Position numbers and translations under genes: made by a program. Below the pieces are notes generated by a model. It saw only the letters and a list, made by a program, of their open reading frames with translations, did no database searches and had not been told where the DNA came from. Below are positions 25,648-34,633 of a stretch of 64,000 nucleotides of DNA, in pieces. Within the stretch, counting starts at the first letter, position 1. Every line of letters starts with the position of its first letter. The stretch comes from CAWEPK01 sp049521495 (lineage in GTDB: Bacteria > Desulfobacterota > Syntrophorhabdia > Syntrophorhabdales > WCHB1-27), in contig JBEKOT010000002.1 in NCBI GenBank assembly GCA_049521495.1, positions 48,515 to 112,514 of the forward strand. The letters are read 5' to 3'.

Positions 25648-27456
25648 TTATGAACCCACCCGTTTAAAGCCGGCGAAAATTCCATTGTCCGCGGTCTGCT
25701 CGTACACGAAAAGCTCGCTTCCTATTCTGCGGGCGCCACTCGCCTGTTCGATTACCTTGACGGTGGCCGAGGCGGCCATCGTAATATCGTCAAAACGGGC
25801 GGGGAAAAGCGGAGACCAACACCCCGCGCCTTCGAGAGTCTCTTCCTCGGAAGCCCAGGCTTCTCTTTCACTATCAGCCCAGGATGCGACGGCCTCCCTC
25901 ATATGCCCTGCCTGGAACTGATTCCCATCCGAGACGAACAGGAAAAGGCGCTTGCCGAAGAGCCCCAATGACGCCGAGCAGAAGAGCTTCGGTACAGGCC
26001 ACCAGGGAAGACCCATGGCCGCGACCACTTCGTCCGACCCGGTGCAGTCTATGATCAGGTCGAAAGGGTCCAGAAGGTTCCGGACGCCGTCCGTGGTCAT
26101 CGGGAACCTGGAACGCACGCCTTCGATCCGGAGGTACGGATTGACAAGCCTAAGTGCGGCTGTGAGCGCGGGCGCCTTCCTTAAACCGATCTCCTTGAGA
26201 GTAAGAGCGTGCCGGACGATGTTCCCGGCCTCTAGCGTATCGGCGTCGAAAAGGGTGGCTCTGCCCGTTCCGCCCCGGACCATCAACTCCGCAATGGCGG
26301 ACCCTAGGGCTCCTACGCCTACGAAGATGGTGTTAAGGCTCCGCAGCGAATGGTGAAGACGACCCCGGGCCTGCAGGCGGTCGGGGTGCCAGTTTTCTGT
26401 TTTGATGTATCTGATTTCTGTCTCATCGGGGAATAGCGTCCCGCTCTCTACGTTTCCCTTATAGGCATTGCCGAGCCCGTGCCTTTGTCGCCCTTCCCTT
26501 GACACAACGGGAATCTCGACCGCCTGCCAGTGGATTTCAGAAGGGATGTCACCCTTCCTCAGAGGTATCGGGCAGCCAAGAAGAAGGACTTCGCATTTCT
26601 TCCCCTGGACATGTTGCATGATCTTGCTCAGGTCGGCGTCGATGTCTATGCCCGCTTCCCTACCGGCCTGGCGCAGTTCCCCCCAAGTGACGGGTGTCTG
26701 CCACGGTTTCAAAACAATGGGGCCCGGCCACCGCCACCAGACCCCCATCTGTCTCTCCGCATCGCCTCTGATAGCCCGGTCAACGGAAGACCATCTCGTC
26801 TCCCGGACCGTGACCCTCCCGAAGGTAGTGAAGTCAACGACCGCCAGGGTGTTCGCCTGGTAGATCACGGTTTCGAAATCACAGTATCCTGACTTTTCCG
26901 CTCGAGCTTCCCAGACATGGTACACGTCCGGCCCCTCGTCGTGGATGATCGTGAGATCGCCTTCCGAGACGTACTGAGGGATTTCGAACGGGTCGCCGAC
27001 CCTGACCAGCTCACCCGTCGCCGCCGCAGAGAGCCATTTTAGCACGCGGGCGACATACCACACCAGCCTGGATTCCGGCTCCCCTATCGGGTCGTGACGT
27101 TCAAACCTGACGCCGACGTCCCTGTCGACGCTCTCGGCGCATATTTTCCCGCTCCGCCACGGTATTCCGGATTTTGCGGGCATGTTTCTTTCCTGATGGG
27201 GAAAGGTTGCAACGATTCCGCCCTGTTCGGCGGGATAAATAGTGATGGGGCCTAGCGGGTAGGCCGCATCCACGATCACGGCCCACGCGGTCGCGGGAGG
27301 GACATGCTCCGACGGGTTTTCAATGGAGAGGCGCAGCCGGAGGAGCCAGCTGTCCAACTTCGGCATGAATTCCGGCTCGGCCGTTATTTCGCATCCGTCT
27401 AACCCGGCGAGGGCTTTGAGGCCTGAAAGAAGGTCTCGACTGGGCCCCGCGCTCAT
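25648..27456 (-). CDS. cap2: CBASS Cap2: E1-E2 fusion ubiquitin-transfer-like enzyme
   Basis: Conjugates the C-terminus of the CD-NTase to targets, priming cyclic-nucleotide synthesis. In 602 residues there is an N-terminal E2-like domain (ITIYPAEQGGIVATFPH and GKICAES, whose Cys is the probable E2 site), a linker, and a C-terminal ThiF/E1 adenylation domain beginning IFVGVGALGSAIAELMVRGG with LFDADTLEAGNIVRH; a Cys in GAGCWSPLFPARFDDI is the probable E1 thiolation residue. ATG 27456 overlaps the cyclase stop (ATGA); a longer upstream frame merely runs inside the cyclase gene. Confidence 0.88.
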   Translation of the reverse strand: MSAGPSRDLLSGLKALAGLDGCEITAEPEFMPKLDSWLLRLRLSIENPSEHVPPATAWAVIVDAAYPLGPITIYPAEQGGIVATFPHQERNMPAKSGIPWRSGKICAESVDRDVGVRFERHDPIGEPESRLVWYVARVLKWLSAAATGELVRVGDPFEIPQYVSEGDLTIIHDEGPDVYHVWEARAEKSGYCDFETVIYQANTLAVVDFTTFGRVTVRETRWSSVDRAIRGDAERQMGVWWRWPGPIVLKPWQTPVTWGELRQAGREAGIDIDADLSKIMQHVQGKKCEVLLLGCPIPLRKGDIPSEIHWQAVEIPVVSREGRQRHGLGNAYKGNVESGTLFPDETEIRYIKTENWHPDRLQARGRLHHSLRSLNTIFVGVGALGSAIAELMVRGGTGRATLFDADTLEAGNIVRHALTLKEIGLRKAPALTAALRLVNPYLRIEGVRSRFPMTTDGVRNLLDPFDLIIDCTGSDEVVAAMGLPWWPVPKLFCSASLGLFGKRLFLFVSDGNQFQAGHMREAVASWADSEREAWASEEETLEGAGCWSPLFPARFDDITMAASATVKVIEQASGARRIGSELFVYEQTADNGIFAGFKRVGS

Positions 27457-28577
27457 GCAAAACGTTTCGGTGCCGGCCTTGCAGGCCGAGATGGTTCCGT
27501 GAAGCCTATCTTGGTTCCGCCGCTGTCGGGCGGCTTCGGGAACTTTTCGCCCAGGAGCTCGCGCCACAGGTTTCCGCTCTCGATCCGGTCGTCAGAATCG
27601 AAAGCCTTTCGCGCGGTTGCCGCGCCCTCCTCTACCTGCGTATAAAAAGACGCGAAATCTTCTGCTTCGATGCGCTTGAAAACGTCGAAGGTTGGAACGC
27701 CGTAATCCGACAGGAAGGGCTTTTTGCCAGCCGACACGTATCCCGAATACGCTTCTGTTATGCCTTCCAGCGTCCTGGTGGCACCCTCAGCAACGGACTC
27801 TATGCCGTCCGGGCAATGTTCCCCGATAAGGCGCTCGAGCGGGAAGCCTTTCGGGTTTTTCGGCTCTGTGTATTTCTCGAGCCTCCACCATTTCAGGGCC
27901 TTCACGACGTTGACGAAGTGCCCGTTGCAGCGGCGGTTCTTGTCTCTCGTCCACCTGATCTGTTCGAGGGGATGGGTCGACTCCCATTTCTGCGCGTCTC
28001 TGTCCGGTATCCTGAGCGGCCGTGACTTCCATTCCGCCTGTGTTTTAGCCTTAGCGAGCATTTCGCTCATGCCTGCTTCATACCGCCGGTCAAGCGCCAC
28101 CCAGGACGTGTTAAGCCTCCAGTCCTGGGCTTCCTCGATGTCCTCATCGACCCTCACCGCATCGGACTTGAGGAGCTGTTTGTCGGCCTCCTCGGGCGCC
28201 GATGTTATCACGAGGTCGAGCTCCACGTAGGAAAGCTCGATGCCTATCGATCTCCCCTGCATATGATACTTGCCCCCGTAGTACTTCTTCACGAACGGCC
28301 TGAAAAGCTCCAGCACGTCGGCCGGCGTGTATTTCCCCTCGCTCAGGCTCGTCACCACTATGATGTCCACGTCGGCCTTTTTGTCGTTCTTCGGGCGCAC
28401 CGCCGTCGACCGCCTATAGCTGCCCTGCAGGAAATCGCTTATGATGTACGGTGAAAGATTCTCGTATTCCCGCAGCCTGTCGCGCAGGGTTTTGTGCCCC
28501 GTCTTCATATCGTCTTTCTGGTTTTTTGTTGGCCGTATCCCGCTGAGAAACGCCTCGAAATCATTCTTCAACTCCAT
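27453..28577 (-). CDS. cdnD: CBASS CD-NTase (cGAS/DncV-like nucleotidyltransferase)
   Basis: Makes the cyclic oligonucleotide alarm signal after phage infection. The 374-residue protein has the nucleotidyltransferase core: GSYRRSTAVRP near 51-61, the metal-binding pair in ADVDIIVV near 67-74 and a third carboxylate in VELDLVIT near 120. The C-terminus (KPAPKRFA-like, ending R-F-A) is the part Cap2 would conjugate. Association with a Cap4-type effector points to clade D (CdnD-like), making the symbol tentative. It is flanked by cap4 (17 bases upstream) and cap2 (4-base overlap). Confidence 0.85.
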   Translation of the reverse strand: MELKNDFEAFLSGIRPTKNQKDDMKTGHKTLRDRLREYENLSPYIISDFLQGSYRRSTAVRPKNDKKADVDIIVVTSLSEGKYTPADVLELFRPFVKKYYGGKYHMQGRSIGIELSYVELDLVITSAPEEADKQLLKSDAVRVDEDIEEAQDWRLNTSWVALDRRYEAGMSEMLAKAKTQAEWKSRPLRIPDRDAQKWESTHPLEQIRWTRDKNRRCNGHFVNVVKALKWWRLEKYTEPKNPKGFPLERLIGEHCPDGIESVAEGATRTLEGITEAYSGYVSAGKKPFLSDYGVPTFDVFKRIEAEDFASFYTQVEEGAATARKAFDSDDRIESGNLWRELLGEKFPKPPDSGGTKIGFTEPSRPARPAPKRFA

Positions 28578-28594
28578 TTCACCCCCCTTTTATC

Positions 28595-30109
28595 TTACGG
28601 CAGGCACAAGCTGGCGCTGTAGCTGCCGTCCTTTTCACCGTCGAAATCGAATTCGTACAGCTGGACTCGCTTGAGGGCGGCTCCGTACTGGCCGAGGAAG
28701 AACATCAGGGCGTTCGGAGCCGCGACGAAAACGTGCGTGGTACCCCCGGCTTCATTAGCTTTCCTTATTATCGCCATGGCTTCCTCGGCCAGGCAATAGG
28801 CATGGTCTGCCCCGAGCAGCACCGAGGGACCTACGCCGACGACGGGCCGCAGGTGCACGACCTTGCCCACCTTGAGGTTTGCCGACTTCATGAAGCGGCC
28901 CGCGTCCTTGCCGACGTCGTGCGTTACCGACAACATGAGGGCAATGTCGGGGTCCGCCCCCGAGATCTGGCTCTCCTCCACGCTCCACTTCCATTCATCT
29001 CGCTTCGGCCCGTAAGAAGGTTTCCATAACTCTTTTCCCCTGCCTTTCTGGATCGGGTAGGCAGGAATGCCCCCCTTCCTTTCCATACAGTAGCCGGCGA
29101 GGAAGGCGAGGGAGCTGTGACAGTCGAGGAGAAGGTGCATCTCCGTGCTGCGGCCGCACGGCGGGGAGGACAGGTAGGACACGATCGTGGGGACCACTTT
29201 CTCGTTCCACAGATCAGGATGCCTGATGTACCTCCTCTCGAAATGTTCCGCGACGCAGACGAAGTCGTCCGTCTCGTCCTCCATGCGCTCTGCGAACTTC
29301 ATGAGGCTCCTAACCCCTATGATTTTCACCCCTCGTCCTTCGGCACGTTCGAGGACGAGGCCTTCCGCCCGGCATATCCCCAAAAGCCGGTCACGATCGA
29401 AATCGTTCTGCTTAGAGAGCAGAAAGTTGGTGTACAGGCTGTCGTAGGAGTTTGTCAGTTGACCGGCAGTTACGGGCTGTAATCCGCAAAGCTCAAGGCG
29501 ATCGTTCAGGTTCTCCATAAACCAACGGCGGCCGAAATAGTTGAGACCGAACCTCAACTTGCGGGCAAAGTCGAGAAATTCGGTTTCATCGATACATAGG
29601 TGCCGACGCCATGATTCCCTGACGGTACCTAGCGCCACTTTAGGGGATTGCTGGAAGAAGGCCTCAGGCAAAGAGCCTTCTCGCTCGTATATGCTTGTTG
29701 CTACCGGGTCGTCGGGTCTCCAGGTCCAATTAGAGATGAAGTGCAGCCGGAAGAATTTGTATTTCAGTCGTAGTTTTCCGTAAGCGCCGTGCAAACGCTG
29801 CAGCAGCGACGATCTCGATGTCTGCGAGATGAAGGCAGGGTCGATGAAGGCTTCGGAGGAATAGCAGTCTCTCTGATCTACGTGGTACTTGCATTGAAAG
29901 AAATCGGCCTCGCTATAACCGATTCCGTCCCTTACCCCCGGAGGCTCATAAAAGACCGCTACGTCGTCCGCGCCTGATGCCTCGTCATGCTCGAAGGCAA
30001 CTCTGATTACCTTCCTGTTCGGAAGGAGCAATGCACATGCCTGGTGCCAGAAAAATCTTCCTTGAAAAACGTCTCCCTCCACGCGGGCGGCAACTTGGTT
30101 CAGCGCCAC
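28595..30109 (-). CDS. cap4: CBASS effector Cap4: DUF4297-like nuclease fused to SAVED sensor domain
   Basis: Effector that, once its SAVED domain binds the cyclic nucleotide, cleaves DNA. In 504 residues the N-terminus (GDVFQGRFFWHQACALL, then FEHDEASGADDVAVFY and DFFQCKYH) shows the D...QxK restriction-endonuclease-like core of DUF4297/Cap4; the C-terminal SAVED domain includes LLLDCHSSLAFLAGY, a central DIALMLSVTHDV and GTTHVFVAAPNALMFFLGQY. GTG 30109 has aaaggag in front. It is first in the operon, so effector, cyclase, Cap2 and Cap3 are produced together. Confidence 0.87.
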   Translation of the reverse strand: MALNQVAARVEGDVFQGRFFWHQACALLLPNRKVIRVAFEHDEASGADDVAVFYEPPGVRDGIGYSEADFFQCKYHVDQRDCYSSEAFIDPAFISQTSRSSLLQRLHGAYGKLRLKYKFFRLHFISNWTWRPDDPVATSIYEREGSLPEAFFQQSPKVALGTVRESWRRHLCIDETEFLDFARKLRFGLNYFGRRWFMENLNDRLELCGLQPVTAGQLTNSYDSLYTNFLLSKQNDFDRDRLLGICRAEGLVLERAEGRGVKIIGVRSLMKFAERMEDETDDFVCVAEHFERRYIRHPDLWNEKVVPTIVSYLSSPPCGRSTEMHLLLDCHSSLAFLAGYCMERKGGIPAYPIQKGRGKELWKPSYGPKRDEWKWSVEESQISGADPDIALMLSVTHDVGKDAGRFMKSANLKVGKVVHLRPVVGVGPSVLLGADHAYCLAEEAMAIIRKANEAGGTTHVFVAAPNALMFFLGQYGAALKRVQLYEFDFDGEKDGSYSASLCLP

Positions 30110-30165
30110 ACAGTCTCCTTTGTACCGACAGTCGTTTCCGGTGCTTCTTAGTTGAGACCGGCAAT

Positions 30166-30194
30166 AATATATATAAAATCAGGGACTTAGTCCA
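30166..30194 (-). promoter_or_regulatory. Probable promoter of the CBASS operon
   Basis: On the minus strand TGGACT (30194-30189), 17 bases, then TATATT (30171-30166), about 57 bases before the cap4 start. The -35 lies in an inverted repeat GGACT-n-AGTCC that could be an operator. Confidence 0.45.
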
Positions 30195-30633
30195 GCACGC
30201 CCCTCCCAGCATGTTCGGCCGGGCGTACATTTGAAAGCTTCCTTTGAGACGGCGAGGCCGAGATAGTATAATAGTATACCTTACGTCTACGGGACACCGG
30301 GATCGCCCGGGTCTTTACCGCAGTTCAGGATGTATACGAAAGGGCGGGCATTGTTCATCGGGCAAGGAATATACTCGAAAACCTCCCCTCTTTCGCTCCC
30401 TGGCGCTTTTGGCGGAGCCCCGGAAGGCCGTCGACGATTCCCGGTTTTCGCGCGAGACGCCTTGCCCGATCTTCCCGAAGGATCCTTTTCCCCATAACGA
30501 CGCCGGATCAGTCGCGTATACGCCTCCGTGAGCCCTCAAAGCAGGAGTTCGAGGGATTACCGATGCCTCTGGGTTCGCCTCTCCCTATCTCGCCGGCCCT
30601 CTCGCGCTCCGTAGCGGGGATCATGGCGGCCGG
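30195..30633. other. Intergenic stretch between CBASS operon and small-gene block
   Basis: No open frame with a ribosome site or recognisable protein. Apart from the CBASS promoter at its left edge nothing specific is visible. Confidence 0.4.
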
Positions 30634-30984
30634 TCACTTGCCGGCCTTCGATTTGGCCCGGCGAGCTTTTTCGAGGCCCCTTTCGACCGCCTCCTCAAGG
30701 AGCCTATTTATACGGTAGGGGTCCTTCCCTCTCAGTTTCGTGCCTATAAGAAAAGAGAGGTATTCAATTCTTTCGAGGGGCTTGTCTATGGGTTCTTGGC
30801 ATTCGAGCCGTCTCAGCTCATCGTAAACCTCGAGAAGATACCTCCTCTTTACTTGAAACCACGGCGTACCCTCTGGCGAAGGCTCGAAAGCCGTGATCCT
30901 TTGCAGCAGGATGTCTACCGTTTCCGTGTGTTCTAGTACTGGTCTTCGGCCTGCCGGAAGGAGTCCACGGTTACTGATTTTCAA
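30634..30984 (-). CDS. Hypothetical small basic helical protein
   Basis: About 116 residues, with ETVDILLQRITAFEPSPEGTPWF and RIEYLSFLIGTKLRGKDPYRIN and a lysine/arginine-rich C-terminus. No family recognised. The start is unsure: TTG 30984, overlapping the end of the YheU-like gene by 14 bases, is the last possible start that keeps the conserved-looking part; the frame is open further upstream only inside that gene. Likely co-transcribed with it. Confidence 0.5.
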   Translation of the reverse strand: MKISNRGLLPAGRRPVLEHTETVDILLQRITAFEPSPEGTPWFQVKRRYLLEVYDELRRLECQEPIDKPLERIEYLSFLIGTKLRGKDPYRINRLLEEAVERGLEKARRAKSKAGK

Positions 30985-31228
30985 GTTTCTTTCGATTGAG
31001 GGAATTGATCGGGTGGTCGGCCGGGAGTATGTTCGTCGTTTCCGTCTCCTCATCGTAGACGAGAACCGCCAGCCCTTTTTCCAGGTTATGCTGTACCTGC
31101 CGGAAGCTTCTTTCCGGCAAAGCCTCTTTTTCACCGTAATCAGTGCCGTCTCTTGAAATGAATTCCTCAATGACGCCCCGCAAGGCCTCAGGGCTGAGTC
31201 TCTCTATCGGTATTATATGGACAGCCAT
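30971..31228 (-). CDS. YheU-like UPF0270 family protein
   Basis: An 85-residue protein matching the YheU pattern: IPIERLSPEALRGVIEEFISRDGTDYGE then a helix and KGLAVLVYDEETETTNILPAD. Function of the family is unknown. Only 14 bases of overlap separate it from the next gene, suggesting an operon. Confidence 0.75.
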   Translation of the reverse strand: MAVHIIPIERLSPEALRGVIEEFISRDGTDYGEKEALPERSFRQVQHNLEKGLAVLVYDEETETTNILPADHPINSLNRKKLENQ

Positions 31229-31368
31229 TTTAGTCCCACCTGCTTTCGTTAACCCCTTGGTGTCATTCTCCCGGGAAGCCCCCTTTCGTTCCTGCCGGCA
31301 AGCGACGTCGTTATGATAGAATATGAATGGCCTTTTGCCAAGAGCAATCGGGAGTCGAAGAGGTCATC

Positions 31369-31611
31369 ATGCCGTACGAGAAAATCGACGTCGAGTGCTA
31401 CAGCGGCTACAAGGCGAACGAGCGGCCGGTAGCATTCACCTATCAGAAACGACGCCGGGAAGTGCGGGAAATCATCGACCGGTGGTACGAGGGAGGCCTC
31501 GAGGCCCAAAATCCTGACGTGAGCTATTTCAAAGTCAGGACTGTTGAAGGCGAGGTCTTCCTTCTCCGCTACGTGTCGCTCTTCGACGCCTGGTCAATCG
31601 TTACGCCCTAG
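31369..31611 (+). CDS. Conserved hypothetical protein
   Basis: An 80-residue protein, MPYEKIDVECYSGYKANERP onward, with RREVREIIDRWYEG and a beta-rich C-terminus (YFKVRTVEGEVFLLRY). ATG 31369 is preferred to one 42 bases upstream because the conserved-looking region starts there. It is divergent from the YheU-like gene and resembles small cytoplasmic proteins common in deltaproteobacteria; no function known. Confidence 0.6.
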   Translation: MPYEKIDVECYSGYKANERPVAFTYQKRRREVREIIDRWYEGGLEAQNPDVSYFKVRTVEGEVFLLRYVSLFDAWSIVTP

Positions 31612-31982
31612 TTGCTCCTCTTTCCCCATCTCCTCTCCGATGAGCAGTATCCCGCCTTTGCGGAAGGACCGCTCGTAAGGGACCCGTCCTTTCCGGGAGT
31701 AATGTGCGGTGTACGGTTCTATTCGCCGACGGCCGAACTCCTTCCTGAAAGCGCGCAACAACATGTTTTTCTTGACATGCAAGGTTAATGGCGGTAATGA
31801 TTAACAAACAGGCAGCTGACTGGTCATCAAGGGAAGGCAGGAAAGGCGTGCCGCCCGGTTTCTCTTACCGACATTGGAGTTCCTTGCGAATGTCACAGTA
31901 TCAATTACGTCTCCTTGGGGTCCTGCTACGCGGGGAATGGCGCTCCGCCTCGCGTTGATGGGGGCCGGGAGAAGGTGAAGAG
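31612..31982. other. Intergenic stretch
   Basis: No supported gene. A CCGCctcGCGTTGATG segment near 31,946 is faintly like the right half of an attC site but has no clear left half. Confidence 0.35.
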
Positions 31983-32783
31983 ATGACAACCAGTATTTCG
32001 CGCTATAGGGATGATCTTGAAAAGCTGATAAAGCTCGGGCAGGAAATGCAGACCGATCTTCACTTGCGGTCGCTCGAAGAAGAAGGCAAATTAGACAAGG
32101 ATCTGAGGGAAGTACGGAAGAAAATCGATAGAACTTTTGAGAAGAAATATCAACACTGGTATTCCGAAACCCATGCTTTGCTGAGGCAACTCCTGCCCGA
32201 AAGGATAACTGAGTTCGAGTCACTCTACCTGGCTGATCCCAAGAGAAAGACCGTAGACATCACATCGTACAAAATCCAAGATTGGCTGATGGGAATGAGG
32301 GCGACAAAAAGCACACTCACGGGTGAAAAACATTTCGATGATTTTGCTGCAGTCGTCATGCGATTCTCTATGCAATTGGACATACTCAAGTCAGTCGAAG
32401 TCCGTTTTGAAAGCTCCCTGTTGGACATACGACAGGTTGTTCAGGCTGACCTACACGATTCGGAGTTAGATGGTTCGCAAGATTTGCGCAAGAAAGGTTT
32501 CTTACGCGCGGCTGGAGTGGTTGCGGGAGTTGTACTTGAAAAACACCTGTCGCATGTTTGTCATAATCACAAGATTGCACTTCACAAGAAGAATCCGACA
32601 ATCAGCGACTATAATGATGCACTCAAAGAAAACAATGTCCTAGATGTGGCCGATTGGCGTTTTGTTCAGAGATTGGGCGACCTAAGAAATTTATGCGGAC
32701 ACAATAAGGAGACGGAACCCACAGAAGACCAGGTGGCCGAACTTATCAATGGGGTTGGCAAGATACTTAAGACACTCTATTAG
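31983..32783 (+). CDS. HEPN-like domain protein, possible gene-cassette product
   Basis: A 266-residue protein. The N-terminal half is coiled-coil-like (DDLEKLIKLGQEMQTDLHLRSLEEEGKLDKDLREVRKK pattern); the C-terminal third has a HEPN-like helical bundle ending in RLGDLRNLCGHNKE, where R-x4-H is the RNase motif of HEPN proteins, and VADWRFVQ. HEPN proteins often act in defence, toxin-antitoxin or tRNA cleavage; no MNT-type antitoxin partner is adjacent. Its stop is followed after a few bases by an attC-like hairpin, the usual layout of an integron cassette. Confidence 0.65.
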   Translation: MTTSISRYRDDLEKLIKLGQEMQTDLHLRSLEEEGKLDKDLREVRKKIDRTFEKKYQHWYSETHALLRQLLPERITEFESLYLADPKRKTVDITSYKIQDWLMGMRATKSTLTGEKHFDDFAAVVMRFSMQLDILKSVEVRFESSLLDIRQVVQADLHDSELDGSQDLRKKGFLRAAGVVAGVVLEKHLSHVCHNHKIALHKKNPTISDYNDALKENNVLDVADWRFVQRLGDLRNLCGHNKETEPTEDQVAELINGVGKILKTLY

Positions 32784-32786
32784 ACC

Positions 32787-32851
32787 TCCTAACGAGGCGC
32801 TGAAGCCGATCTCGGCCCTGTCGAGCTACTCCGGCTTAGCTCCGTGTTCGA
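32787..32851 (+). other. attC-like recombination hairpin
   Basis: AAC (32791-32793) pairs with GTT (32846-32848); inside, GCTGAAGCCG pairs with CGGCTTAGC leaving one extrahelical G, and between the two stems lies a mismatched spacer. This is the layout of integron attC sites. It lies between the stop of one small gene and the start of the next. The GTT is followed by CGA rather than the consensus RRRY. Confidence 0.5.
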
Positions 32852-32855
32852 AACG

Positions 32856-33413
32856 ATGATGAAGCATCAAGAAGAAGAACTCCCGACATGGTTCTCCAAC
32901 CTATCGATAAACGAATTAAGTGATTTTACCCCGGCAATCAGGCTGCTGGAGGAGCACTCGACCCTAACTGCTGAGGAAATTGGCAAACTTCTCGGGCATG
33001 AGCTTGCGAGGAGCGTATACGAGGTGCACGCCTACCGGTGTGGAATACTGTCGCCATCTATAAGTTCTGACAGACTGATGGCTGTGATAGCCCCTCGGAA
33101 TCTGTGGAAGGAATTCAAAGATGAGTTTCATCTGTTTTTGTGTACCAATGATCGGAAATACAGTAAACTTCGCAAAGATCTCCAATCCAAGGGGTCAAAG
33201 ACAACCACTGTAGTGGTAAGTCTGATCAGCGCCTCGCTGGCCCAACACTTCGGCACATCCGCGGGTCTAATCGTCCCTTTCTGTGCGTTGTGCCTGTATA
33301 CCGTGTTCAAGGTCGGGGTCAATGCTTATTGCGGCTTATGGGAAAAAAAAGATAACAAAACTATCGAAAGAAAGGCAAAGAAAACAAAAAGAAGCAGAAA
33401 AGATAAAATATGA
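32856..33413 (+). CDS. Hypothetical protein with one or two membrane segments
   Basis: About 185 residues. The first half is soluble (LSINELSDFTPAIRLLEEHSTLTAEEIGKLLGH); a hydrophobic stretch near 135-165 (VVVSLISASLAQHFGTSAGL and FCALCLYTVFKVGVNAY) is followed by a very basic tail (KAKKTKRSRKDK). No family recognised. Start ATG 32856 lies right after the attC-like core; a GTG 12 bases earlier is inside it. It may be a cassette-borne gene. Confidence 0.55.
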   Translation: MMKHQEEELPTWFSNLSINELSDFTPAIRLLEEHSTLTAEEIGKLLGHELARSVYEVHAYRCGILSPSISSDRLMAVIAPRNLWKEFKDEFHLFLCTNDRKYSKLRKDLQSKGSKTTTVVVSLISASLAQHFGTSAGLIVPFCALCLYTVFKVGVNAYCGLWEKKDNKTIERKAKKTKRSRKDKI

Positions 33414-33825
33414 AAATAACTATTGTTGAGAAGGACAACGAACCCAAAGCCCTTTGGGCAAAAACTGTTTAAGAACTGCTGAGAGACAGCTGCAAGAAAT
33501 AGAGTGCTGAAGCGGATTGCGGCCGTGTCGGGCCGCTCCCGCTTAGTTTCTTCGTTACCTTCACATGGTAATGCGTGATTCAGGGCTTTCAGCCCGACGC
33601 CTGACTCGTAGGTGTTTTTGAGAAGGCAACTGTTGCAGATTCAGAGGAGAGTTGTAAGGACCGATTGGGCTACATTAGTCCGTCAATATTAAGACTTATG
33701 GTCTATGCTTGGGGGAAAGGGAGAACAGGAGCCGAAAAGTGGCCGTCTTAAACTTGCGTCTCATCCCCTCCCTCTCCTCACTACATTGTACACTCTTTAT
33801 GCCTCGGGCAACGCGAGAATGGCAG
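33414..33825. other. Intergenic stretch with second hairpin
   Basis: No supported gene. Apart from the attC-like element at 33496-33560 nothing clear is seen. Confidence 0.35.
33496..33560 (+). other. Second, weaker attC-like hairpin
   Basis: GCTGAAGCGG (33506-33515) pairs with CCGCTTAG (33539-33546), again with an extra G, at the same relative spacing as the hairpin at 32787; a GTT follows at 33554-33556 but the expected AAC on the left is AAT. It lies about 90 bases after the stop of the preceding gene. Confidence 0.35.
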
Positions 33826-34410
33826 CTATAAAAACCGGAGGGTCCCGCACTTACCGTTGAAGGTTCTGCCCGGCCTTGCCGAATCCTTGAGGCTGTGAGT
33901 CCCTTCGAGCACCTTTGCCGGGAGAATTCCGAAATCCTGTATCTCCGCCAGTGACAGGATGTGGGAGCGCAAATTGATCTTCTTTGCCCCGATACCCAGC
34001 TTTCTTCGCAGGTTATAGCGATGTGTGTCCACAGCGCGAGGCGACAGATTAAGAAATCGCGCAATTTGCTTAGTTGTCTTGCCTTCCCTGATCAGGTAAG
34101 CGACCTCTATTTCTCGCCGTGTTAGATTGAGCGTTCTCGATGATATGCGGATGGCAAAAGGCGACACGATATAAGCCAGTCCTCGCTGTATGATGTCAAC
34201 ATACTCTGTTTGAGTTTGATCCAGTTTTGTCCTTCTCAGTTTTTCCAGGTATGGAACGATCATTTCTCTTACGTTCGTCAGGACCCCTTCCCGAAGCTGC
34301 GCCCGGTCTTCGTGGTACCTTTCAAGGAGAACGCTAAGTGCGGTATGCGCTTCCTCTAGGCGCCTGGATTTCTCGCTTAATGCCTTGTCCGCGGCTCTTT
34401 CCCCTTCCAT
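33826..34410 (-). CDS. LuxR-type HTH response regulator lacking a sensor domain
   Basis: A 194-residue DNA-binding protein. Residues about 1-60 form a charged coiled coil; LuxR-type HTH occupies about 95-155 (LTRREIEVAYLIREGKTTKQIARFLNLSPRAVDTHRYNLRRKLGI). No receiver, PAS or autoinducer domain is present, though related proteins usually have a PAS domain before the coil, so this may be a truncated form. The C-terminal tail of about 35 residues is unusual. It is divergent from luxI; whether it also controls the lux box region between them is open. Confidence 0.75.
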   Translation of the reverse strand: MEGERAADKALSEKSRRLEEAHTALSVLLERYHEDRAQLREGVLTNVREMIVPYLEKLRRTKLDQTQTEYVDIIQRGLAYIVSPFAIRISSRTLNLTRREIEVAYLIREGKTTKQIARFLNLSPRAVDTHRYNLRRKLGIGAKKINLRSHILSLAEIQDFGILPAKVLEGTHSLKDSARPGRTFNGKCGTLRFL

Positions 34411-34520
34411 CCCGTCTGTTTATAACCACATGAATCCGTCTGTCGACGTGAAGTGTAGAGGCTCCCCCCTCTCATCGAAAAAGGTTGCGGCGACGTTACT
34501 ATACGGGATATCGAACCGAA

Positions 34521-34570
34521 AATCACCTACCCAAACGGGTAGGTGATTCTTCTAGGCCCCCTAATATAAA
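34521..34570 (+). promoter_or_regulatory. lux box and promoter of luxI
   Basis: A perfect inverted repeat with 12-base arms AATCACCTACCC / GGGTAGGTGATT around AAAC (34521-34548) contains the core 34525-34544 that fits the CT-N12-AG las/rhl-type box. The -10 candidates TAATAT (34562-34567) or TATAAA (34565-34570) put the box centre about 42 bases before the expected start of transcription, the normal position for LuxR-type activation. The repeat ends without a T-run, so a terminator is less likely. Confidence 0.75.
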
Positions 34571-34633
34571 AGTGATGGAGATACTTCTCGGATTACGAAT
34601 CGGCCGCGAATTAAGCGGCAAAAGGAGAACACC

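Noticed and set aside
34521..34548. The luxI-upstream repeat as a transcription terminator
   Set aside because: No T-run follows on either strand, and its spacing to the -10 matches an activator site.
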